Shown: positions 34,507-44,254 of the stretch, piece after piece
How positions within the stretch are numbered: position 1 is the stretch's first letter
Layout: each line of letters starts with the position of its first letter
DNA from: Oidiodendron maius Zn
Taxonomy: Eukaryota > Ascomycota > Leotiomycetes > Myxotrichaceae
NCBI GenBank assembly: GCA_000827325.1
Contig: KN832880.1
Span: 1,416,112-1,480,111 of the forward strand
Direction of reading: 5' to 3'
DNA length: 64,000 bases
The notes under the pieces: model-generated
The model's input: only the letters and a program-made list of their open reading frames with translations
Told to the model about the DNA's origin: nothing
Databases searched by the model: none
Position numbers and translations under genes: made by a program

Positions 34507-37500
34507 ATGAAGAGATCAGGAACCTCAGAGAGTCCGGCCAAGAGGAGTCGGACTCGCTCAGGTGCGTATTTGCCCTGTGGTTGTGTTGCCGAGGTTCACG
34601 ATCCAGCGTTCTAACCGTACTCTCCAGGCTGCACAGTATGCCGTGCGCGAAAGGTACAGACCATACGTACTCTCACTCCTCTGTCCTTCAACTGACAAAC
34701 GTAGGTCAAGTGCGACGAGCGGGCGCCGGCCTGCCTCAATTGCGAGCGGCTCCATCTCCAATGCCCCGGATATGGCTCTGGGTCTGGGGCCACTCTCCGC
34801 GCTGAACGTGCGGATTCCACGGCGCAGGATGCGTCGGGTCCCCTCACGACCACTGAAGCGGGCACCGAGAGGAGGAGGACTTACCGTTCGTGCAAGGCTT
34901 GTCGTGCGTGTAAGACCCGGTGCTCTGGCGAGCGGCCAGTTTGTGCCAGATGTGCGCAGAGGAGCCTGGACTGCATATACAGCTCCGGCCCATCGCCAGC
35001 ATGGGTTCATGCCATCTCTCCACAGTCATCCTCTGGATGCGAGACCCACAGGCCAGACAGCCAGAACGTCCAAGCATTCAAAGGCGCCACCCAGAAGCCC
35101 CCAAGTGTACTGTCACCTGAGTCGGAAGTGCACAGTTATCAACATCAAGCTGAGGAAGCGCTTAAGTCCCCGGAACCCAACAGCTCTAGTGAGACACTGA
35201 CCATTAGGGTTCCGGAAGACATCCCTCATTCGCTCTCATGGTATGTAATCTACCCCAATTCTAGAGACTTACCGTAGTCAGATTTACTAAACATTTCACC
35301 CTCAGGCTGGTCTTCACAGAGCTGCCTAGCAAGGAGAATATACGCTGCTTGGTTGATGAATACTTTGCAAATGTTCACCCCCTACGCTGCTTTGGCTTTA
35401 TCCACAAGCCATCTTTTATGCAGCAGCTGGACGAAGGGCTATCTGCCAATCATACTGGCAATGCTCTTCTCTATATTATATGTGCCCTCGGAGCAAAGTA
35501 GGCCATCCCATGTCTTCGGTCAACTTAGCACGGAGAGTAATAGATCAGTTAATAATGAGTCACTAGGTTCTTTCTTCTCAATTACTCCAATTCTGTCCGG
35601 CCACTGCCTGCAAAGTTCGTCCTGTCTGCTGGCAATGACTGGGCTAAGAACGCCAAAGATATTATCTTTGCCGACTTGGGCGAGATATCGATAGAAAACC
35701 TTATGGTCGGTCGAGGGGAGAAATCCTGCACTGGAACCTAAAGCTTATATTTTAATTATAGGCTTCGGTTCTGATTTACGACTACGATGTCCGCATTGGG
35801 AACTACGCAAGTGCGTTTATGATCAGCGCGACCTGCACGCGCATGGCTCAGGCTCTCCAGGTAAACCTGGAACACTCCGCTGATGTCCTCTGTACACTGC
35901 CATCCTCGACTATCTCGGCCTGTTCCAAAGAGGCAAGACGTCGTTTAATGTGGAGCTGCTATATCATGGATAGCTGGGTCGGAAGCGGGGTTGATCAGCT
36001 AACTATTTTGGATGAGAAGGATATAAAGATCCAACTTCCCTGCCACTCCCGGAACTTCCATCTGCAGAAACCGTGCATCACCGAAACCATGGAGCGCGGG
36101 AAGGTCTTGGACTTTTTGCTCGAAGATGCGATACCGGATAACCCAGCGGAGAATATGGGTTTGATGGCTTATTTTATTCGTTTGGTCGAGTTGAGAAAGA
36201 GAGTCCTGCGGTTAGTTTTACCCGTCACCCAAACAAGAAATACAATATTGAGTTGTGTTTTCGACAACACAGTTATGTCAAGCACTTGGATACTGCCGCT
36301 TCACCTTGGCTCCCGACGTCGGAACTATCTGTACTTGCGGACGGCTTCCAAGACTGGTACGGTACACTGCCCGCTAATATGTATTATTCACCTACGTCCA
36401 TTTATACACGCAAAGAATCCTTGGAGCTTGGGGCACTAGCTCTTCTTTGGTGCACTTATCATCAGACGCTATGTGATCTCTACCGGATAGGAATGCCGGA
36501 TTTATTCAAGATCAGAACACCTATCGAGTTTCCACCAGAACAAGCCGACTTCCTCAGGCATTGTCAGCAGACGTGCTTTGAGAATGCTAAGAATGTGTCG
36601 ATTGTCATTTCCGGAGCCGTAAGGCACGGCACCAACATGCTGGCTGATACGTGGATGTGCACAATTGCATATGACAGCACCAGAGTAATGCTTTACTACT
36701 TGACACAAATGTTGGACCCCAGTGAAGATCTCGCTAGGCTGCTGATGAAGGACACATTACCCTTGCTTCAGGCTAATGTCAAAGCCTTGAGGTTGATGAT
36801 CCCTATGTTTGTCACTGCCGAACAATGCGTATGTAGTCCCTGATATCTCCTTCCCTCTAACCAAGTTCCTCTAACTGTAAACACATAGTATAACTCTGCA
36901 GCTAGGATGCTCCGGCGAGCTAGACTAGATCCACAAATTACGAATGAGAGAAGGGCATCTGAGGTCCCTTCGTATCCAAACGACATAGAACGGTACGTAT
37001 TTGCAACGCTGTCTTGTATAGAGAGAAGACTATTGACAACATTCACCGTAGGCCATCTATCCCTGGGTCACCTGTTCAAATGACCCCGGAATATGTCCTG
37101 AATCCACTCGCCATCTACCGCATGGCTCGAAGAACAGTCCAAGAAAAACATGCCCCCGAAGAGTCTACTTCTCCTCTTTTTTCAACAACAAGTAGCCGGA
37201 AAACCTTGCCGTCCTCGCAACAGCAGCGAGAGGAGTACAACCCACAGCAGCTTTCAATTCAAGGAAGAAGTATGAATGCCATACAACGAGAGGATATACC
37301 GTTCCACCCAGGCAAGTATTCCAAAGCATCAGCCTCGCCAGCCCTCCACTTACATTCCAAACAGTTCCGCAAAACAACTTTGAGGAATCTCAGATATTCT
37401 CCGGCTTTGAAATTGGTGGGTCCTGGCAGCCGGCGGGAACGGCAATGGAGGGAGCAGAATGGGGTGGACTGCCACCATGGGCACCAGGTGTCCTTGGCGC

Positions 37501-37570
37501 GCCTGGCGCAGAAGCACCTTTGGAAAACGACTTTAATTTCCAGTCGCCTTTCTTTCCTCGGCTTCCATAG
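34507..37570 (+). CDS. transcription factor with two tandem Zn2Cys6 clusters
   Basis: Predicted 840-aa regulator with ten exons: 34507-34561, 34628-34653, 34705-35240, 35306-35497, 35567-35705, 35762-36210, 36273-36828, 36889-36992, 37052-37311, 37365-37570. Residues about 20-46 form a first cluster (GCTVCRARKVKCDERAPAC, then CERLHLQC); residues about 90-117 a second one (SCKACRACKTRCSGERPVC, then CAQRSLDC) with one extra Cys. A Fungal_trans-type domain follows (CLVDEYFANVHPLRCFGFIHKPSF, later RRRLMWSCYIMDSWVG). The last intron has a GC donor (GGCAAGT at 37311) and puts the tail in a Trp/Pro/Gly/Phe-rich frame ending FFPRLP, a plausible activation region. If it is not removed the frame runs to 37727 with less convincing sequence. 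Likely regulator of the adjacent transporter and sulfatase. Confidence 0.83.
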
Positions 37571-38065
37571 CTCCCGCCGTCTTGAAGTTTCACCCAGTGA
37601 TAGCCGACAACGCTTAACGACGAACCGCACTCGTCATGGGGAACTGCATCAGTCTCGCTACGCCATGGTCTTGAAGTCAACCTCAGGTCACAAGTTGATC
37701 TGGCCCCTCCGGCCACAATCAGCGTGATTAAATCATCGCCTGCATGATTGATAGTTCATGAACACTTATGTCTTAATATGGTACGTATTTCAAGCCGCCT
37801 CCGGACTCCTAGCCGAGAAATGGTTTCCTGCTAATACACTTGGCCAGTAGATGAATAAGCTCTGTGGAAATAGATATTTCGTAAAATAAGACACCCTCAC
37901 TTAGCCACTCTATCTAGTTACCAAATCTATGCACGAAAAAAATAGTATACTGCACTTAGTATGCAGTTAAAATGGATTCTTAGCCACGTGCAACACGGAT
38001 GACAGCGGTAGCCGACTGGAGGCCTCGCTGTACTCCTCCTCGCCTGTTTCAAATTCGTCGTGCCT
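37571..38065. other. convergent intergenic region
   Basis: About 495 bp between the regulator stop and the sulfatase stop. The alternative last exon of the regulator would extend to 37727. No other feature seen. Confidence 0.4.
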
Positions 38066-39478
38066 TCAGGTGCCCGGCGAGTCGATATCAATGTCAAACT
38101 GGTCAGGAACCTTCAATCCAGCTTTGATATGATGCTTAATAAGATGCATTGAGACGCCATCTCGGAAGAACCAGAGATCATCAGTCTTCATTTGCCACGC
38201 TTCCAACTCAGTACGTATAGATTTCAGTTGTTCGGCGTATTTTGGATCATCTGCGAGGTTGTTGACCTCCTGTGGGTCTGCTTCAAGATCGTACAACTCC
38301 TCGGCTGGCCGCTGGATATATGCCCTGAGCGATCGCAGGCCCATCATTGGCGGATTGCTGTTGCGTATCCCCTCCCACGTTAGGGAGCCGTACAGGTCCG
38401 CAGCAAATGGAAAGTCGAGCTTCCAGGCAATGTTACGGTGATACTTGAACTGAGGTGTTCGCATAAAGCGAGTTGGCCAGTAGTTGGTGACTTCATGGAA
38501 GGTATGTGAGCCAAAGACCTTGTCCCATCCTTCCAGTCGGTCCTGTTCATCCATAATGGGGAGGAATGAACGGCCCTGACGCTTCCCTTTGATATCAGAA
38601 TGCCCCGCCCAGTCCAAGAAGGTAGGAAGAATGTCGATGTAGGAAATCATGTTCTGATTCCTGACACCAGAAGTCCCTCCAGGTCGTCGAATAACTAAGG
38701 GTAATCTAATTCCCGCATCGTACAATGTCGTCTTGGAGTTGACAAATGGTGGGCCATTGTCGCTGATAAACACCACCATGGTATCGTCTGCCAACCCCTC
38801 CGTTTCCAGGGCGGCCAGGATGAGACCGACTCCTTGGTCCAGGCGGTGGATGGATTGATAGTACTCTGCAAGCTCCTCTCGAACTTCTGGCACATCGCTG
38901 AGGAAGACTGGGATACTAACATCTGCTGGGGTGTACGAAGCTGGATGAATACGTGGATCAGTCAGCTCGTCTGTGTTTCCAAATCCAGAGCGGGTCAAGT
39001 CTCTGTGGGGATCGATGTATCCAACAGTGAGGAAGAAGGGCTTGTCTGCCTCCTTTGCCCTGCTGAAGAATGCTTCTGCACGATCCGCCACCCAGGCTAC
39101 ATCGCGACTGCCACTTTCCTCTCGGACTTCCCATGGATAAACAGACTCTGGTCCAACATGTACTTTTCCAATGATTCCAGTAAGGTAGCCCAGATTTCCT
39201 AGAACCTTTGGTGCGGTCTCAATATGGTCGAAGGTGGTGAAGTGGTGGCGGTTGTTGTTTAATCCGTACTGTCCGTTCTCGTGCGTATGAAGTCCAGAAT
39301 AGATGACCGACCGGCTGGCACTACAAGAGGCCGTACTTGTAAAGGCCATATCAAAAACCGCTCCTTGGCTGGCCAACTTGTCAATGTGGGGGGTGTGGAT
39401 TGTATGTTCGCCATAGCAGCCCAAATACTTGCCGAGGTCATCGGCGACCAGAAGCAAAATATTATTATTCTTGGCCAT
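38066..39478 (-). CDS. sulfatase (N-sulfoglucosamine sulfohydrolase-like)
   Basis: Single-exon, 470-aa sulfatase-superfamily hydrolase. The N-terminal metal site is NILLLVADDLGKYLGCYG with D13 and D14. The active-site motif around C52 is STASCSASRSVIYSGLHTHENGQYG. Cys52 would be oxidised to formylglycine, but the usual CxPxR has Ala in place of Pro (CSASR). Further landmarks are GKVHVGPESVYPW, PFFLTVGYIDPHRDL, VFISDNGPPFVNSKTTLYDAGIRLPLVIRRPG and the C-terminal ELYDLEADPQEVNNLADDP typical of the family. Pattern is closest to the heparan N-sulfatase/choline-sulfatase branch. No signal peptide, so it probably acts inside the cell on imported sulfate esters. That fits the nearby sugar transporter and zinc-cluster regulator. 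Confidence 0.9.
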   Translation of the reverse strand: MAKNNNILLLVADDLGKYLGCYGEHTIHTPHIDKLASQGAVFDMAFTSTASCSASRSVIYSGLHTHENGQYGLNNNRHHFTTFDHIETAPKVLGNLGYLTGIIGKVHVGPESVYPWEVREESGSRDVAWVADRAEAFFSRAKEADKPFFLTVGYIDPHRDLTRSGFGNTDELTDPRIHPASYTPADVSIPVFLSDVPEVREELAEYYQSIHRLDQGVGLILAALETEGLADDTMVVFISDNGPPFVNSKTTLYDAGIRLPLVIRRPGGTSGVRNQNMISYIDILPTFLDWAGHSDIKGKRQGRSFLPIMDEQDRLEGWDKVFGSHTFHEVTNYWPTRFMRTPQFKYHRNIAWKLDFPFAADLYGSLTWEGIRNSNPPMMGLRSLRAYIQRPAEELYDLEADPQEVNNLADDPKYAEQLKSIRTELEAWQMKTDDLWFFRDGVSMHLIKHHIKAGLKVPDQFDIDIDSPGT

Positions 39479-40190
39479 GTTTCACGAGCTCCTTTTCCTA
39501 GAAAATTCAAAAGGAAATGCTCTTTGAAGATAATCGGAGATGGTCGTTCTTGCCCACTCTTAAATAATTCCTCTCGGCTCTCGCTTGGGTTCTCGGCAAC
39601 GTTCATAGCTAGTTCAGGACCAGGAAGAAACGCTCAGTAGAACAAGCACTCCTGCTTCTATAAGAAGATACCTATAATGTATAGAGATCTAAGAAGGTCC
39701 TAAGCCTAGTTAGTTTTAATATAAAAGGTATATATAATAAAATATAAAGATAGGCTTTTATAATACTATAGTAATATATCTATCTAATTTCAATAATCTT
39801 ACTTCTAATAGTATTATATTTAGTTTCTATAGATAATAGTAATTAACTTTAGATATAGAGTTTTAAAAGATTGAAGTTAAAAGTTTAGACTATTATATAT
39901 AATACTTATAGCTAGCTATATACTAATGATTACTTTAATAGTATTTAAATAAAGATACTATTATATATTAACTAGATTCTAGAGCTTTAGATATATTTAT
40001 ATATACTATATATCTATCTATTAGGCTCTCTACTAGTATCTATAAGGTAACCAGATAGGAGTCTATTTAGTAGCTTAATTAAATATATAGTATAAAAGGC
40101 TCTAGTTCTCCTAAATCTCTTCTTACTTTAGTTGTCTCTATATTACTCTCTTTACCTACTGCTTTCAGTATTCTGCTATACTAAAAGTCT

Positions 40191-40268
40191 ATAGTCAATA
40201 TAACTGAGTTTTACCTTGATATCTAACTATAACCTATATATTAACCTAAACCTCTACTTAAGATTATA
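40191..40268 (+). repeat. dispersed repeat, mutated copy
   Basis: Aligns with 52375-52452. Both begin ATAGTCAATATAACTGAGTT. The differences are mostly C-to-T or G-to-A in this copy, for example TTTTACC here against TTTCACC there. Similarity resumes further left (about 40127-40145 against 52352-52372) after an insertion of roughly 50 bp here. Confidence 0.75.
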
Positions 40269-40300
40269 TATAAGATCTTTAGTTTCTATTATAATTTCTA

Positions 40301-40400
40301 GCTTTCTATTATTAATTCTAGCTTTCTATTATTAATTCTAGCTTTCTATTATTAATTCTAGCTTTCTATTATTAATTCTAGCTTTCTATTATTAATTCTA
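40301..40400 (+). repeat. 20-bp minisatellite, five perfect units
   Basis: The unit GCTTTCTATTATTAATTCTA is repeated five times without a mismatch, with degenerate partial units on both sides (about 40278-40300 and 40401-40415). Perfect identity inside a heavily mutated island means recent expansion. Confidence 0.95.
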
Positions 40401-40430
40401 GCTTTATATTTATTGATCAGGGCCTCAATC

Positions 40431-41260
40431 ACGCATGACACATCCTTCAGGATTCAGGATATCCTTCAGGATCTAGGATTCAGAGGATTCATGTGAGTTA
40501 ATAAGAGGCTGAATAGGTCCATATAAGGGGGCCTTTAGGTTGAGAGTCTCAATCTACATACGTCCGTAAGAAATTCCGACCGTGGTGAGGGGACGATGGA
40601 TCAATGGAGCTAACTGCTCACTAGAGAACGGTATGCGATAGCTAGGTGAAGGATTTAATCAATTGGATGCTAGTTTATCTACACTATCTGTAGGCCGATT
40701 CATTTACCAATCTGGAATCTATGGTTACTATGTCACTCGGTAGTCAGGATCCGACCTGAATGGGAGGCCACCCACAGTCGACAGCTATTGTTTCATGGAC
40801 GCACGTATTAAGGGAAATGCCACCAGTATATGCGGTAAGGAATTATACGGGCGAATATACTTCCCGACGAATAACTCGTCGCTTAAGTGTCAACTCTAAG
40901 TCTCCTTGGGCTATCAACTGATGTTTTGTCTCTTGGTGGGAGGGCCTTCGAATGGGATTTCACGGCCCTACATCTGCATCGTTTTCACATTATGCACTTC
41001 CGGCAGGCCAGCCTTTGATCTTGATTCTCTCTTCCCCGCTCTTTAAAGAAATAGCGTACCGCATACATATATTTCAACCTAGGACCAAGTCGGGCTTCGG
41101 CAGCTGTTCGCTTGCCGGTCCGCGCTCGCTCCGCCAGCCGTCGCCGCGAGATGCTCTTACTATATTACGAGAAGGGGATATAATCCAGCTACCCCAGATA
41201 TTGCCAAATCCTGGGGTCGGACACCTTCTTTGACCCTTACATTCCTACATAGTTACCACC
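40431..41260. other. intergenic region with short ATCC-TTCAGGAT repeats
   Basis: About 830 bp. Near 40442-40490 the motif ATCCTTCAGGAT recurs two or three times, partly overlapping as palindromic pieces. The remainder, up to the permease start, is ordinary sequence and should include its promoter. Confidence 0.45.
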
Positions 41261-43012
41261 ATGAGCTCTGAATCGAAGAACGATCTGCAAACAACACACA
41301 TTGAGGGTCCACACAATGAGAAGCTGGCTAACTACGGTGATATCGCTGGCCAGCTAGTCGATGTGGACCGCCGGGGCAGCATCACACCTGACGATGACCG
41401 ACGATGTCTCCGCCGAATCGATATCGTTCTCATGCCCGTCATGTTCGTCTCCTTCGCGATGCAGTATATGGATAAGGCCTGCTTGACTTCGGCGGCACTC
41501 TTTGGCATTCTCCCTGACCTCGAACTATTCCAGATGTGAGCGTCCCGTAACCTCTTCTCATATTCCCGAACGATTATTAAACGGAATGACCGCAGTGTCG
41601 ATGTAGACGGGTCCGCCACTCTAAGTACCCAGAAATTCGGGTATTGCTCCTTGATATTCTACTGGGGCTATTTGGTTGGCCGTAAGTTGAATTATTTTCT
41701 TTCGTGTCCGATCTAACTCCGTCTAGTCGTCCCAGGCGTCTTCTTCTCACAAAAATTCCCACTGGGCAAATACGTTGCTATCATGGTTAGTATTACTAGT
41801 TATCCAGATAATGAATGGGCTCAGGTTAACATACGCAGATGTTTCTGTGGGGAGGAGTAACGGTATGCACGGTTGCTGTTAGGTCTTACCATGGCCTTCT
41901 TGTTCAACGTTTCTTCCTTGGAGTCGCCGAAGCCGGAATTGCCCCGGCATTCTCTTTGATTACGGCCATGTGGTACAAGCGTCGTGAGCAGCCCATGCGT
42001 TTCGCCATCTGGTTTTCTGCGAGTGGGATCTCGATCCTAATTGGCTCCCTAATCTTCTACGCCATCGGTCAGGTACATGGGAAACTCCACCCCTGGCGCT
42101 ACCAGTTTATGATTGTTGGATGTTTTAGTTCGGCCTGGGGAATGGTGCTCTGGTTTCTGCTACCTGATAGTCCTCTAACTGCTGACAAAGGATATGAGGC
42201 GAATTGCGGTTGAGCGGATGCGACTGGAGCAGATTGGGATCGAGAACAAAAGATTCAAACCCGAACAGCTCAAAGAGGCCTTCAAGGATCCGAAGACCTA
42301 CTTCTATGTCGTCATGCTCTTTTCTATTAACCTCGGAAATGGAGCAGCAACCGGGTTCGGCTCCATTATTGTTGAGTCCTTCGGAGTACGCTCCGTCCTA
42401 CATGCGGATTTTAGAGAGCCTGATGCTGACCAGGTATAGTACACTGTTTTGAGAACAATCCTTCTCCTCGGCGTAGCGGGGGTATTTGTTTTTGTTTTCA
42501 CACTGGGGGTCGGACTAGTGTCGGTTCACGTTCGCAACTCCCGATGCTACTGTGCGATGATCTGCTGTTTGCCTGTCATAGCTGGCTGCGCCATGGTCTG
42601 GAAGTCAGACTGGCAACACAATAGGGCCGCTGCACTCTGGGGGTTCTTCATGCTTACTATTTTCTCAGCAACACAAGCCATGATTCTCTCTCTTGTAGGT
42701 GCAAATACTGCCGGGCATACGAAGAAGGCCGTGACCGCCGGGCTTGTCTGGGGATCCTACTCTATCTCTAATGGCATTGCACCACTCCTGGTAAAGACCA
42801 CGGAGAAGCAGCAGCACTACCCATCTGCATTCATTCCTATCATGGCCATGATGACGCTGACCTTTGTCCTACTTGGCATCTATCGCATATATATGCTTCT
42901 TCTAAACAGGAAAAAGGACAGTGTGATGTTGGTGGATATGAGCGCGGCTGCGAGGACAGGGTTTCTTGATATAACTGATACACAGAATGAAAACTTCCGC
43001 TACCAGGCGTAG
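41261..43012 (+). pseudogene. allantoate-permease (DAL5)-type MFS transporter with a frameshift
   Basis: Anion:cation symporter family member. Exons 41261-41535, 41596-41681, 41727-41785, 41839-about 42185, a shifted segment to 42385, then 42440-43012 after a 54-bp intron (42386-42439). Readable landmarks are FAMQYMDKACLTSAALFGI, KFGYCSLIFYWGYLVGLVPG, QKFPLGKY, RFFLGVAEAGIAPAFSLI, MRRIAVERMRLEQIGIENK and ANTAGHTKKAVTAG. Between LLPDSPLTA and KDMRRIAVERM the frame changes (about 42181-42191). No splice pair explains it, so one small deletion or insertion is inferred. Everything else is intact, so either a young pseudogene or a base-calling error. Family substrates are allantoate, ureidosuccinate, nicotinate and similar organic anions. 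Confidence 0.75.
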
Positions 43013-43396
43013 CTGAGTCAGAGGAATCGGTTCCAGCTATGGGCTTATAATAGTTAGAAAAGTATACCTTGGGTCGTCTCACCTTGGAAATATACGGATA
43101 CATTGGGAAATAAATTGGAAGTAAAATACGAGACGTGAAAGCACATGGCTTAGAAATAATACCTGGATTGATTTATGCAATATATTAACTCGGCCTACAA
43201 ATAGTGCCATCTGCCTTGACGTTAGGAATCAGGTGAATGGCAAGCTGCTTTATGATGGATGGGGTTGATATCATCTTACCACTCACTGGCGTTGTTACCA
43301 AAATAAGATCATTATTATAATAATAGTATTTTAATATCTCTATTTCGGATTAGTAGAAATGGAGTCTAAGATGTCTCTTCTTGAGGTTGGCTGGCT
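43013..43396. other. 3' flank and spacer
   Basis: About 380 bp with AT-rich sequence near 43300-43350 and no gene. It ends at the C-terminal edge of the LINE remnant. Confidence 0.35.
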
Positions 43397-43660
43397 TCAA
43401 GTCGGCCAGTAGTCATTGCAAAAATTGTCGTTGCGCGAACTGCTGCAATGCTCGGTGACCAATTTTGTCACCCGATGGCGATTTCCCTCCCAGATGGAAG
43501 GAGATATTGCCTCTATGAGTGTCCGCATATTGGGAATCTCAGATCGATATGCCATCCATTTCGTGCATCGGAAGAGGAAGTGGTCTACGGTCTCTCTCGC
43601 CTGTCCGCACGCACGCTGGTCTGAGCCTAGTATAGCGAGGTTCGAAAACGACTTCTCCAT
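43397..43660 (-). mobile_element. non-LTR retrotransposon (LINE, Tad/I-like) C-terminal fragment
   Basis: An 87-codon minus-strand frame reads SDQRACGQARETVDHFLFRCTKWMAYR. This is the cysteine/histidine motif (C-G-x-x-x-E-T-x-x-H-x-x-x-x-C) at the end of fungal LINE reverse-transcriptase polyproteins. The polymerase and endonuclease are not found nearby, so this is a 5'-truncated or eroded copy. No poly(A) tail is visible below 43397. Confidence 0.65.
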
Positions 43661-44254
43661 AAAATACTCTCATTAGAAGAGAGACCAGCTAAATCGCGAC
43701 AACTGAGTAACTAAATCCCGACCACCTTTCCTCTTATGGAACCGACTACCAATAGTATTAAAATTCCTAAGCCATATCTTACATAATATTCTAAGGCAGC
43801 AATATATCTTGATCCTTCTTGATGCTTATAATACTGGTTTAGAGACAACGGTTAGTTGGTCAGTGGTTAGGGTTGGTTAGTTAGGGGGGTGTTTGACTGC
43901 CCATATTTGAGCTTATATTAAAGTTAGGGAGTATTGCAGCTGCTGTTTTGTAGCTGGTCCCTAATAGAAAACCCTACTTTTCTTCGCGGCCCGTGCACAA
44001 GGCCCTTCTTCACCACGTGAACAACGCACAGGTAGCGTACTGATGTACCTCGTTTCGATTGGGCGTAGCAGCCACACAGCCTTACCTTTGAGCTGGCATG
44101 AGAGCAGCCTTGGGTCGATTCATTTCCATCCTATCCTTTCGCGCTGACTCAGCTCGTCATCTAGTACACCAGTAGATAATATCCGTTCAATGAGCGTTCT
44201 CGATCCGAAACAACTCTTCCTACACCACCACCCATCTAGTCGTCTGCGCCACAA
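43661..44254. other. promoter region of the NLR-type gene
   Basis: About 590 bp. Near 43940-43966 the segment TAGCTGGTCCCTAAT recurs at 53458-53472 and, diverged, near 63126. This suggests the edge of a small dispersed repeat. The rest precedes the NLR start. Confidence 0.4.

Larger units (their letters stand above)
39640..40430. other. AT-rich, RIP-like island with tandem repeats
   Basis: About 790 bp of very A+T rich sequence upstream of the sulfatase, full of TATA-type steps and without open frames. It contains a degraded copy of a dispersed repeat (40191-40268) and a 20-bp minisatellite (40301-40400). Confidence 0.7.

Noticed and set aside
34562-35200. 212-codon plus-strand frame across the start of the double-zinc regulator
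   Set aside because: It is out of frame with the two zinc clusters and runs through clear introns; Arg/Pro/Ser-rich shadow.
40278-40415. CRISPR-like array
   Set aside because: Units are contiguous without spacers and the DNA is eukaryotic; it is a minisatellite.
42386-42439. Second frameshift in the permease gene
   Set aside because: A 54-bp intron (GTACGC...CTGAC...TAG) explains the break and restores SFG-YTVLRTILL, so only one lesion remains.
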